From: an uncultured Odoribacter sp.
GTDB taxonomy: Bacteria > Bacteroidota > Bacteroidia > Bacteroidales > Marinifilaceae
Length of the DNA: 7,694 bases
NCBI GenBank assembly: GCA_905193145.1
Contig: CAJJNP010000162.1
Coordinates: 1 to 7,694, forward strand
Direction of reading: 5' to 3'
A program made the position numbers and the translations under genes. Positions within the stretch are counted from its first letter, which is position 1, and each line of letters begins with the position of its first letter. Positions 1 to 6,854 of the stretch are shown one piece after another. Below the pieces are notes generated by a model that was given only the letters and a program-made list of their open reading frames with translations, had not been told where the DNA came from and ran no database searches.

Positions 1-1050
1 ACTTTATATATCATGCTGTTGCAGAAGCGGGAGGAAAATGCGATCACATTGGCAGCCACGGCTAATAATGGTCGTATTGTAGAGGAACCATTATCCGGGA
101 AGGATCCTGTGGCTCCCAAGAAGCTAGTGTTTTTATTGGCTGCGTTTGTGGTGGGCCTGTTTATTCCGGTGGGAATCATCTTTGTCGTGGAATTATTGAA
201 ATATAAGATCGAGAATCGTGGCGACGTGGAGCAATTGACGAATGTTCCGATTTTGGGCGAATTGCCCTTGTGTGGTCATAAATCCTCCGATAAGGGAGCG
301 ATCGTAGTACGTGAGAATAAAAACGACATGATGGAGGAGACCTTCCGGGGTTTGCGGACCAATCTGCTCTTTATGCTCCGGAAAGATCAAAAGGTCATAC
401 TTTTTTCTTCTACGCAGCCCGGAGAAGGTAAGTCTTTCGTGACTGGAAATCTCGCTGTCAGCTTGGCTTATTTGGGAAAGAAGGTGGTAGTGGTTGGTAT
501 GGATATCCGTAAGCCGGGCTTGAATAAGGTCTTCGATTTATCGAAAAGGCAGGAAGGAATATCTAATTATCTGATGGATCCGGAGGATAAGGATCTTTTT
601 GATCTTGTGCAGCCTTCCGGCATCAGTCCGAACCTGGATATCCTTTTAGGAGGAACGATTCCCCCGAACCCGACGGAACTGGTAGCCCGTGATACCTTGG
701 AGAAGGCGATAGAGCAATTGAAATCCCGTTATGACTACGTGTTGCTGGATACAGCCCCGATCGGTATGGTAACTGATACGGCCATAATAAGCCGTGTGGC
801 CGACATGTGTGTTTATATCTGCCGTGCGGACGTGACCCCGAAAGCCGCTTTCTGCTACATTAATGTTCTTAGGGACGAGCATAAATTTGACAAGTTGGCG
901 GTAGTGATCAATGGAATCGACCTGAGCAAACGTAAGAACACCTATGGTTACGGTTATGGTAAGAAATATGGTTATGGCTATGGTAAACATTATGGTTATG
1001 GATACGGCTATGGGTATGGCTTTGAGGTGGAGAATAAGAAAAGAAAATAA
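1..1050 (+). CDS. Wzc-type polysaccharide chain-length regulator / BY-kinase, C-terminal part (5' truncated)
   Basis: This is the C-terminal part of an inner-membrane polysaccharide co-polymerase fused to a bacterial tyrosine autokinase, which controls chain length and export of capsule or exopolysaccharide. The frame is open to base 1, so the true start lies outside the window; the first internal ATG is at 13. Counting from that Met, the sequence begins at the end of the periplasmic coiled region (LLQKREENA). A transmembrane helix follows at about 38-62. The cytoplasmic P-loop kinase has Walker A SSTQPGEGKS (132-141), Walker A' VVVVGMDIRKPG (158-169) and Walker B YVLLDTA (242-248). The tail at 311-336 carries 11 tyrosines alternating with glycine, the usual autophosphorylation cluster. 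The one-polypeptide layout and Tyr-Gly tail are typical of Bacteroidota; Firmicutes usually split the two halves. The stop is 6 nt before the aminotransferase gene, implying one operon. Composition is moderate GC, unlike genes from 2380 onward. Family is certain; the polymer it serves is unknown. Confidence 0.95.
   Translation, partial: TLYIMLLQKREENAITLAATANNGRIVEEPLSGKDPVAPKKLVFLLAAFVVGLFIPVGIIFVVELLKYKIENRGDVEQLTNVPILGELPLCGHKSSDKGAIVVRENKNDMMEETFRGLRTNLLFMLRKDQKVILFSSTQPGEGKSFVTGNLAVSLAYLGKKVVVVGMDIRKPGLNKVFDLSKRQEGISNYLMDPEDKDLFDLVQPSGISPNLDILLGGTIPPNPTELVARDTLEKAIEQLKSRYDYVLLDTAPIGMVTDTAIISRVADMCVYICRADVTPKAAFCYINVLRDEHKFDKLAVVINGIDLSKRKNTYGYGYGKKYGYGYGKHYGYGYGYGYGFEVENKKRK
943..1020 (+). 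repeat. Degenerate TATGGT hexamer repeat encoding the Tyr-Gly tail
   Basis: About a dozen near-hexameric units (TATGGT, TACGGT, TATGGC, TATGGA) encode alternating Tyr-Gly, interrupted by AAGAAA (Lys-Lys) and AAACAT (Lys-His). It is a coding repeat in the kinase tail. Because each unit is 6 nt, gain or loss of units would change the number of phosphorylatable tyrosines without shifting the frame. Confidence 0.85.
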
Positions 1051-1056
1051 CTGGAT

Positions 1057-2340
1057 ATGAAGAGAGAGGATCAAAACTTCAAATTGAAACAAATAGCGCC
1101 GTTTGCTTCTAAAATATGGCTGAGTTCTCCTACAATGCATGGGGATGAAATCAAATATATAATAGAAGCATATGAGAGTAATTGGATGTCTACCGTAGGT
1201 AAGAACATTAATGAGGTAGAACGTTTGGCTTGTGAGAAGATTGGTTGTAGGTATGCGGTTGCTTTGTCTGCCGGGACAGCAGCTTTGCATATGGCGGTTA
1301 GGTTGGCTGGGGTAAAGTCCGGTGATAAGGTCTTTTGTTCGGATATGACCTTTGATGCTACAGTAAACCCTATTGTCTATGAGGGAGGAGTCCCCGTGTT
1401 TATTGACACGGAATATGATACATGGAATATGGATCCGGTTGCGTTAGAGAAGGCCTTCGAGATTTATCCGGAAGTGAGGGTTGTTGTGGTCGCTCATCTA
1501 TACGGAACCCCGGGTAAAATCGATGAGATCCGGGCCATTTGCCGGAAATATAATGCTATTATCATAGAGGATGCGGCGGAATCGTTGGGAGCCTCTTATA
1601 AAGGTGTACAAACCGGGACTTTCGGTCATTACAATGCGATCTCTTTTAATGGAAATAAAATTATCACGGGATCTTCCGGGGGAATGTTATTGACGGATGA
1701 TTTGGAGGCGGCGAACAAGGTACGCAAATGGTCTACCCAATCCCGCGAGAATGCCCCTTGGTATCAACATGAGGAACTGGGATATAATTATCGTATGAGT
1801 AACGTGATAGCGGGGGTGGTAAGAGGACAATTCCCTTATCTGGCGGAGCATATCGCTCAAAAGAAGGCTATTTATGAAAGATATAAACAAGGATTCAAGG
1901 ATCTTCCGGTAACGATGAACCCCTTTGATGCGAAACATTCCGAACCCAATTACTGGCTGTCTTGCCTATTGATTGACGAGGATGCTATGTGTAAGCAGGT
2001 ACGCGGGGAGTACGAGGCTTTGTATATCCGTGAATCTGGAAAAAGCTGTCCGACAGAGATCCTGGAAAAACTCGCCCAATATAATGCGGAGGGTCGTCCT
2101 ATCTGGAAGCCCATGCACATGCAACCTATTTATCGGATGAATGGCTTTGTCACCCGGGAAGGCAATGGCAGGGCGAATACAAATGCGTATATAAGTGGTG
2201 GTGTCCGTGGAAAGGATGGCAAGCCATTGGATGTAGGCATGGATATTTTCCATAGAGGGTTGTGCTTGCCGAGTGATAATAAGATGACGGTGGATCAGCA
2301 AGAGGTGGTGATTGAAGTGATAAGGGCATGCTTTGAGTGA
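1057..2340 (+). CDS. DegT/DnrJ/EryC1/StrS-family PLP sugar aminotransferase (PglE/WcfR-like)
   Basis: This is a cytoplasmic fold-type I PLP enzyme of the sugar aminotransferase family, 427 aa. Members transfer an amino group, usually from glutamate, to a nucleotide-linked 4-keto-6-deoxy sugar. Visible landmarks are the N-terminal KIWLSSPTMHG (19-29), SAGTAALHMA (71-80), the cofactor-binding aspartate in EDAAESLGA (D172), and the likely PLP lysine K201 in SFNGNKIIT. YRMSN (245-249) and a GRANTN/DVGMDIFHRGLCLPSDN-type C-terminus (371-408) complete the family pattern. The start at 1057 is 6 nt after the kinase stop; there is no GGAGG-like sequence upstream, as usual in Bacteroidota. In Campylobacter (PglE) and Bacteroides fragilis PSA (WcfR), such enzymes supply the 4-amino-trideoxyhexose that the neighbouring initiating transferase loads onto the lipid, and an initiating transferase follows here too. 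The exact sugar cannot be read from sequence. No 4,6-dehydratase gene is in the window, so the keto-sugar must come from elsewhere. Confidence 0.93.
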   Translation: MKREDQNFKLKQIAPFASKIWLSSPTMHGDEIKYIIEAYESNWMSTVGKNINEVERLACEKIGCRYAVALSAGTAALHMAVRLAGVKSGDKVFCSDMTFDATVNPIVYEGGVPVFIDTEYDTWNMDPVALEKAFEIYPEVRVVVVAHLYGTPGKIDEIRAICRKYNAIIIEDAAESLGASYKGVQTGTFGHYNAISFNGNKIITGSSGGMLLTDDLEAANKVRKWSTQSRENAPWYQHEELGYNYRMSNVIAGVVRGQFPYLAEHIAQKKAIYERYKQGFKDLPVTMNPFDAKHSEPNYWLSCLLIDEDAMCKQVRGEYEALYIRESGKSCPTEILEKLAQYNAEGRPIWKPMHMQPIYRMNGFVTREGNGRANTNAYISGGVRGKDGKPLDVGMDIFHRGLCLPSDNKMTVDQQEVVIEVIRACFE

Positions 2341-2379
2341 GTTATGTATTTTGTTTCTGCGTAATTGGAGGAGTGGAGG
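2341..2379. other. Short intergenic junction between two blocks of different composition
   Basis: These 39 bases separate the aminotransferase stop from the ATG of the transferase fusion. The last third is the purine-rich ribosome binding site. I found no inverted repeat, tRNA fragment, integrase site or terminator here. It marks the point where base composition, arginine codon choice and translation-initiation signals all change, so it is the best candidate for a recombination boundary. Confidence 0.6.
2367..2373 (+). promoter_or_regulatory. Shine-Dalgarno GGAGGAG for the PGT-GNAT gene
   Basis: GGAGGAG lies 6 nt before the ATG at 2380, near-ideal spacing. It favours that ATG over the in-frame TTG at 2365, which sits just before this motif and would turn it into coding sequence. 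A second GGAGG (2375-2379) abuts the ATG and is too close to serve it. Confidence 0.75.
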
Positions 2380-3546
2380 ATGAAGATTAATCTATATGAG
2401 AGATATATAAAAAGGCCGTTGGATTGTTTTTTGGCGTTGTGTGCATTGATTATGCTATCTCCAGTAATGGGAATCATTGCTTTACTGGTAAGAATAAATC
2501 TTGGTTCGCCTATATTATTCAAACAGAATAGGCCAGGAAAAATCAATTCAGCAACAGGGGAAGAGAAAATTTTTAGACTCTGCAAGTTTAGATCAATGTC
2601 AGATGAGCGAGATGAAAATGGAGAATTGCTCTCCGATGAATTGCGGCTTACAAAATTTGGCCAAATTCTCCGTTCCACATCTCTCGATGAATTGCCTGAA
2701 CTGATTAATATTATCAAGGGAGATATGGCGATAGTTGGACCAAGACCATTGGCAGTGCAATACTTACCTTACTATAACAACGAAGAAAGGAAGAGACATT
2801 TAGTACGACCTGGTCTGACAGGTTTGGCACAAATAAATGGACGTAATTCATCAAATTGGCCTCAACGATTCAGATATGATATTACATATGTTAATAATAT
2901 TTCATTGAAAACAGATGTTTTCATCATATTGAAAACGATTTATAAAGTATTTAAAAGAGAAGGCATTGCAGTCAGAGGCACAGGGCAAATGTTAGATTTT
3001 GATGAATATAGGTTATTAGAGAACAAATTAATAAAGCAAGACGGTGCTGGCCATTATGTGAAACTGCGTTGGATAGAGGAAAATGACGCATCTGTCCTAA
3101 TGGAATTAAATAATAATAATGAAATTGCCAATTGTGTAGTGGGAAATCCAAAGAAAGTGAATTATGAAGAGCAACTTCTTTGGATGACAAAAAGAGCTGA
3201 GGAAAAAAATACTGTTCGTATGATGATTGAATATGATGGTATCGCAGTTGGAACAATAATAATAAACAATGTTGATTTTAATAATAAAGTGGGAAATATT
3301 AACATTAAAATATTACCAAAATATCATGGGAAAAAGATAGGAGCCAATGCGTTGGATATAGCGTGTCAATATGCATTTGAGGAACTTAATCTGTTTTGTT
3401 TAACAGCACATATTTTGTCGGATAATGTGGCTTCGATTTCCTTGTTTGCAAAAAAAGGGTTTATGAAAGAAGGGATTTTGAGAAGTCGTGTTATTAAGAA
3501 CGAATATAGAATGGACTTGATTTCTATGTCTTATCTAAAAAATTGA
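2380..3546 (+). CDS. Phosphoglycosyl transferase fused to a GNAT N-acetyltransferase
   Basis: This 388-aa protein joins two domains. Residues 1 to about 210 are a bacterial sugar transferase (monotopic PglC/WcaJ-type). It has an amphipathic start, a membrane segment at about 14-40, FKQNRPG (48-54), the catalytic Asp-Glu pair in SLDELPE (D103, E104), VGPRPLA (119-125) and RPGLTGLAQINGR (143-155). This family moves a sugar phosphate from a UDP-sugar to undecaprenyl phosphate at the inner membrane, starting each repeat unit. Residues about 226-388 resemble a RimJ/RimL-like GNAT acetyltransferase, with an acetyl-CoA loop at about 314-322 (KYHGKKIGA) and ISLFAKKGF (353-361). Stand-alone members of the transferase family are about 200 aa, so this is a real fusion with no frameshift seen. 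Next to an aminotransferase, the GNAT part may acetylate the 4-amino sugar before transfer, as the fused but structurally different acetyltransferase of Neisseria PglB does. That role is inference. It is the first gene of the AT-rich block. Confidence 0.9.
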   Translation: MKINLYERYIKRPLDCFLALCALIMLSPVMGIIALLVRINLGSPILFKQNRPGKINSATGEEKIFRLCKFRSMSDERDENGELLSDELRLTKFGQILRSTSLDELPELINIIKGDMAIVGPRPLAVQYLPYYNNEERKRHLVRPGLTGLAQINGRNSSNWPQRFRYDITYVNNISLKTDVFIILKTIYKVFKREGIAVRGTGQMLDFDEYRLLENKLIKQDGAGHYVKLRWIEENDASVLMELNNNNEIANCVVGNPKKVNYEEQLLWMTKRAEEKNTVRMMIEYDGIAVGTIIINNVDFNNKVGNINIKILPKYHGKKIGANALDIACQYAFEELNLFCLTAHILSDNVASISLFAKKGFMKEGILRSRVIKNEYRMDLISMSYLKN

Positions 3547-3554
3547 TAATGCAC

Positions 3555-3560
3555 GGAGGA
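3555..3560 (+). promoter_or_regulatory. Shine-Dalgarno GGAGGA for the divergent PLP enzyme gene
   Basis: GGAGGA lies 9 nt before the ATG at 3570 and sets that start. In-frame alternatives at 3543 (TTG) and 3549 (ATG) lie upstream of the motif and would encode it as Gly-Gly; neither has its own good site. Confidence 0.7.
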
Positions 3561-3569
3561 AGTGATAAA

Positions 3570-4640
3570 ATGTATGAAATAGGGAGTGAATTTCATGAAC
3601 GTACAACACAAATTGGCATAAATAAATATACAAATTTAATCGATATAGAGAAACGGTATGTGCTTTCTGGTAGAACTGCTATTGCATATATCATTAAAGA
3701 TATCTTGTCTTATTCTATATTTAGAAAGGTGGCGTTGCCCGCCTATTGTTGTGCTTCTATGGTAGAACCTTTTATTTCTAAGGGAATTGAGGTTGTTTTT
3801 TATGGAATACGCTTAAATTATGAAAAAATATTTGAGCAAGTGGAAGCTGTACTAGTAATGGACTATTTTGGTGTCGGAAGTGAATCAACTTTTAAGTTTG
3901 CAGAACTTGGTAAGAGAAAAAAAAAGATTTTGATAGTAGATGCTACACAAACAGCCTTTTCACGATTGGCAACATATCCTTTGGCTGACTACATTTTTGT
4001 TAGCTATAGAAAGTGGACAGATTGTCTTTGTGCAGCTGTATATGCTAAAAAAGGATTTTCTATTGTTTCCCCTAAAAAAAGTAATGATACATATGTTACG
4101 TCGTGGAGAATGGCTGCAAATATGAAGGAAAAATACCTTCTTCATGCTTCTGGAGAAAAAGATGCTTTTTTAAATTTATATAAAAAGGCAAACAGACTAT
4201 TAGGAGAGCATTATGAAGACTGCGCACCTCCTGCTGATGAAATAGAAAGATTTGAATTGATAGATTCAGATTATCTAAGACAATGTAGAAGAACGAATGC
4301 CACGATTTTAATAAGAACGATAACCGAAATAAAAAGATTATGGAAAAATGATGCGCAATTTATGTATGAAACACTTGGAGAAGAGGATTGCCCTCTTTTT
4401 GTTCCATTATTGGTTAATGCAGATATAAGAGATAAAATACAAAAACAGTTAATTATATCTGGCATTTTTTGCCCGATTCATTGGCCTATAGATTTGAATT
4501 ATCCATATGTCAAAACGAAATACCATGATTGTGAAATATCATTGGTATGTGACCAAAGATATGGAAAAGAAGAGATGATTAGGGAAGCAAATGAAATATC
4601 TATAGCAGTTTATAATTTAGAAAATTGTTTAAAGGAGTAA
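3570..4640 (+). CDS. Divergent DegT-like fold-type I PLP enzyme
   Basis: The 356-aa product looks like a distant DegT/DnrJ/EryC1/StrS relative. Landmarks in family order are SGRTAIAYII (33-42, cofactor phosphate region), LPAYCCASMVEPF (56-68), DYFG (98-101), a cofactor aspartate in IVDATQTAF (D124) and the probable PLP lysine K148 in SYRKW. A FCPIHWP segment (300-306) and LVCDQRYG (325-332) follow. The region after the lysine reads TDCLCAAVYAKKG and lacks the Pro-Asp-Gly-Gly seen in many relatives, and identity to the sugar aminotransferase at 1057 seems low. Its substrate may therefore be an amino acid or other small molecule rather than a nucleotide sugar. It sits 23 nt after the PGT-GNAT gene and 5 nt before the first ATP-grasp gene, so it is likely co-translated with the ligases. 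The family call is moderately sure; function is unknown. Loss of catalysis cannot be excluded, although Asp and Lys are both present. Confidence 0.72.
   Translation: MYEIGSEFHERTTQIGINKYTNLIDIEKRYVLSGRTAIAYIIKDILSYSIFRKVALPAYCCASMVEPFISKGIEVVFYGIRLNYEKIFEQVEAVLVMDYFGVGSESTFKFAELGKRKKKILIVDATQTAFSRLATYPLADYIFVSYRKWTDCLCAAVYAKKGFSIVSPKKSNDTYVTSWRMAANMKEKYLLHASGEKDAFLNLYKKANRLLGEHYEDCAPPADEIERFELIDSDYLRQCRRTNATILIRTITEIKRLWKNDAQFMYETLGEEDCPLFVPLLVNADIRDKIQKQLIISGIFCPIHWPIDLNYPYVKTKYHDCEISLVCDQRYGKEEMIREANEISIAVYNLENCLKE
4631..4637 (+). promoter_or_regulatory. Shine-Dalgarno AAAGGAG for the first ATP-grasp gene
   Basis: AAAGGAG lies 8 nt before the ATG at 4646 and inside the last codons of the preceding gene, whose TAA is at 4638-4640. 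This layout suggests translational coupling. It favours 4646 over the in-frame TTG at 4625. Confidence 0.7.
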
Positions 4641-4645
4641 TAAGA

Positions 4646-5728
4646 ATGAAAACTATTTTAATTACAGGAATTGGCGGTCTGACTCCCCGCTCTATAGCTA
4701 AAGTTGTCAAAAAAAATCATCCTGATTATAGACTCATCGGATGTGATATAGAAAAAAAAGCAGTAGGATTTTTTATGGCGGGGTTGCTTGATGAATATTA
4801 TATATGTCCCAGATGTACATCGCCTGATTATTTCCTATGGGTAGAAGAGCTTGTAAAAACAGAGCATATTGACTATGCTTTTGTACAACCAGAAGCAGAA
4901 ATTGTGGAGTGGGGAGCATATTATGAGAAGCACAAAAAGTTTCCATGTCCTGTATTTATGGGTAACAAGTTCTTCTCGGAATCCCTGCGCAATAAGTCCA
5001 TAATGGCAGAGCTTCTTGAAGGAACCGACTACATACCAAAAACAATTAAGGTAACACAGGACAATCCTCGTTATGATGATGTGAAAGACCTGATAGGGTT
5101 TCCTTGTTGGATACGTGCCACAGAAGGTACAGGCGGCTTAGGTTCGTTACGTCTAGATGATTTGAATAGCTACAAGAGTTGGCTGTTCATTAATAGCAGC
5201 ATTCCGGAATTTACAGTGTCTGAATTTTTAACTGGTCGTCATTTGGCAAACCAAATGCTTTACTACAATGGTGAGTATGTGAAAGGTGCTGCATTGGAAT
5301 GTGTGGAGTATGTAATGGCAAACACAGCCCCGTCCCATGTGACCGGAAATACTCATTTTGGCCGCTTTTTAAATGAAGATCGTATAAATTCGTTTTGTGA
5401 TAACTGCATTAAGTATTTAGAGAAAAAGTTAGGAGTCCCAGCTCATGGTATTTTTTCTTTTGATTTAAAAGAGGATAGTTCTGGAAATATGAAGGTGACA
5501 GAAATTAATATTCGCCATATGGCTTATACTGGTGTTATGGCGCAGGTTGGTTTTGATCTTATTGAAGATACAATAAAAATTATGGAGAATGGAAATAGTG
5601 ACGGGGTTAACAGAGATCCGTTTCATCATTATGATAAGCCGTATGTGTTCCTAAGAGATGTAGATGTGGAGCCAATTGTGCTTGAAAGCGAAGAGATGTT
5701 TGAACAATATAATGTGATAGGGAGGTGA
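4646..5728 (+). CDS. ATP-grasp ligase, carbamoyl-phosphate-synthase-like
   Basis: This is a 360-aa cytoplasmic ATP-grasp enzyme. Such enzymes activate a carboxylate as an acyl phosphate with ATP and join it to an amine or other nucleophile. The N-terminal nucleotide-type fold starts MKTILITGIGG with T13-P14-R15-S16, a pre-ATP-grasp domain like that of carbamoyl-phosphate-synthase relatives. The flexible glycine loop RATEGTGGLGS is at 157-167, and SEFLTGRHL (192-200) is on the adenine side. The metal-binding strand is KVTEINIR (283-290), with E286 and N288 as likely Mg ligands. Length is typical of a single-domain ligase, far shorter than full CarB. It sits between a PLP enzyme and a second, unrelated ATP-grasp gene; its stop overlaps the next gene's ribosome binding site. 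I infer a role in attaching an amino-acid-like group to a sugar or building such a group. The substrates are not readable. The middle (about 4980-5340) is more GC-rich than the ends. Confidence 0.88.
   Translation: MKTILITGIGGLTPRSIAKVVKKNHPDYRLIGCDIEKKAVGFFMAGLLDEYYICPRCTSPDYFLWVEELVKTEHIDYAFVQPEAEIVEWGAYYEKHKKFPCPVFMGNKFFSESLRNKSIMAELLEGTDYIPKTIKVTQDNPRYDDVKDLIGFPCWIRATEGTGGLGSLRLDDLNSYKSWLFINSSIPEFTVSEFLTGRHLANQMLYYNGEYVKGAALECVEYVMANTAPSHVTGNTHFGRFLNEDRINSFCDNCIKYLEKKLGVPAHGIFSFDLKEDSSGNMKVTEINIRHMAYTGVMAQVGFDLIEDTIKIMENGNSDGVNRDPFHHYDKPYVFLRDVDVEPIVLESEEMFEQYNVIGR
5721..5728 (+). promoter_or_regulatory. Shine-Dalgarno GGAGGTGA overlapping the upstream stop codon
   Basis: GGAGGTGA is a full match to the canonical complement of the 16S rRNA 3' end and lies 5 nt before the ATG at 5734. 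Its last three bases are the TGA stop of the first ATP-grasp gene, so termination and re-initiation are almost superimposed. It argues against the in-frame GTG at 5725, which lies inside the motif. Confidence 0.78.
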
Positions 5729-5733
5729 CATTT

Positions 5734-6825
5734 ATGCGGAGTAAATTCAGAAGTAGTTGGGATAAATTAAATTTTAAAGTTGAATCAATATTTAGAAAGC
5801 ATAAGTATACGAAAAGAGGAAAAATTCGTATCAAAAAAATGAATGGTGGTTATGATTGTGGCAAAGAGTATAACACGGTAGTAATTCCATTTTGGAAACG
5901 GTTCGGGTATAAACCCAAAAAACTATGGTATCAAATCTATTGTGATAGGGAAAAAAAGATTGATCCGAGGTATATGCCAGATGACTTATATTATGGGGAT
6001 CTTATTCCTTATTTTAGCAATATGCAATTCAGGCGTTTTGCGGAAGATAAGTGTTATCACGATATGTGGTTTCATGATTTGAATCGTCCAGAGACAATAT
6101 GTAAAAATGTTGCAGGCGTTTTTTATGATGGACAAAAAAATATTATAAACAGAGAGAAAGCCGTTGCGCTCTGTATTCAACACAGAGGAGAACTAATCAT
6201 AAAACCTTCAATTGACAGCGGAGAAGGACGACTAATTAGTTTTTTTGACCCTCAGAGAGATAGCGTTGATAAAGTACAAAAGTTAATAGATGATCTAAAA
6301 GCTAATTACATTGTGCAGGGTGTTGTAAAACAACATCCGATCCTTGAGAAAATGAACCCTTCTTCTCTAAACACAATACGAGTAGTATCCTTCTTTTTCG
6401 AAGGAGAAGTTTATATTTTATCTATAATTTTACGCATGGGAGCAAAAAATGCCCGTGTTGATAATATTGGAGCTGGGGGATTTGCGTGCCAAATTCATGA
6501 GGATGGCAGATTGTATGAATTTGGGGTCAATAGAAAGGCGGAATGGGTAAAGGAAAATGCATATGGTATAAAATTCGCAGATGTTACGATTCCTTTTGTT
6601 GATAAAATCATAGAAATAATAAAAAATAAGCATAAACAATTAGCGCACTTCAAAATAATTGGATGGGATTTTGCAATAGATAAAGATGAAAATCCGGTGT
6701 TCATTGAATATAATCTTTGTCCTGGGCAAAATCAGATCACTTGTGGTCCTACTTTCGGAGATTTGACAGAACGTGTGTTAGATGAGTTCTTTGTGAAAAA
6801 GACATTGAAATATGCACAGAATTAA
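5734..6825 (+). CDS. Sugar-transfer-associated ATP-grasp protein (PF14397-like)
   Basis: The 363-aa product matches the 'sugar-transfer associated ATP-grasp' family, found in polysaccharide loci and predicted to ligate small carboxylates or amino acids. The first 35 residues are very basic (RSKFRSSW, KHKYTKRGK) and may bind membrane or a partner. The glycine loop is in KPSIDSGEGRLI (157-168). The family signature VVKQHP...NPSSLNTIRVVS spans 197-219, and NIGAGGFACQI (244-254) follows. The C-terminal metal-binding strand is in GWDFAIDKDENPVFIEYNLCPG (310-331 region), with E325 and N327 as likely ligands. It is clearly different from the ATP-grasp protein encoded just upstream, with almost no shared sequence outside the fold motifs, so this is not a tandem duplication. 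Two ligases in a row imply two bond-forming steps. The true substrate is unknown; most family members have not been characterised biochemically to my knowledge. Confidence 0.88.
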   Translation: MRSKFRSSWDKLNFKVESIFRKHKYTKRGKIRIKKMNGGYDCGKEYNTVVIPFWKRFGYKPKKLWYQIYCDREKKIDPRYMPDDLYYGDLIPYFSNMQFRRFAEDKCYHDMWFHDLNRPETICKNVAGVFYDGQKNIINREKAVALCIQHRGELIIKPSIDSGEGRLISFFDPQRDSVDKVQKLIDDLKANYIVQGVVKQHPILEKMNPSSLNTIRVVSFFFEGEVYILSIILRMGAKNARVDNIGAGGFACQIHEDGRLYEFGVNRKAEWVKENAYGIKFADVTIPFVDKIIEIIKNKHKQLAHFKIIGWDFAIDKDENPVFIEYNLCPGQNQITCGPTFGDLTERVLDEFFVKKTLKYAQN

Positions 6826-6848
6826 AATAGATATAGACTAATTTAGAC

Positions 6849-6854
6849 GAGGAG
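6849..6854 (+). promoter_or_regulatory. Shine-Dalgarno GAGGAG for the opine dehydrogenase gene
   Basis: GAGGAG lies 8 nt before the ATG at 6863. The 37-nt gap after the previous gene holds nothing else recognisable: no hairpin with a U-tract, so transcription probably runs through. Confidence 0.7.

Noticed and set aside
646..1290. Long open frame on the - strand opposite the kinase tail
   Set aside because: It lies opposite two clear family genes, spans their junction, and its apparent protein is low-complexity Ile/Thr-rich sequence produced by the Tyr-Gly repeat read in reverse. No start signal or family motif supports it.
1..2340. Host as a Firmicute, given the strong Shine-Dalgarno sites downstream
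   Set aside because: The kinase is a single Wzc-like polypeptide with a Tyr-Gly tail of Bacteroidota type, and gene 2 has no Shine-Dalgarno sequence. The Firmicute-like signals are confined to the AT-rich block. A Firmicute host is not fully excluded without genome context.
2341..2366. Possible Bacteroides-type promoter (TAnnTTTG, -33 TTTG) in the junction
   Set aside because: TATTTTG is present, but it lacks one T of the -7 consensus and there is no suitably spaced TTTG element. It is too weak to call.
2295..2717. Open frame on the - strand across the 2341 junction
   Set aside because: It is the reverse reading of the transferase gene and its upstream gap, with no recognisable domain and no supporting initiation site.
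5734..6825. Second ATP-grasp gene as a duplicate of the first
   Set aside because: Apart from short fold motifs, the proteins do not align by eye, and their signatures point to different families.
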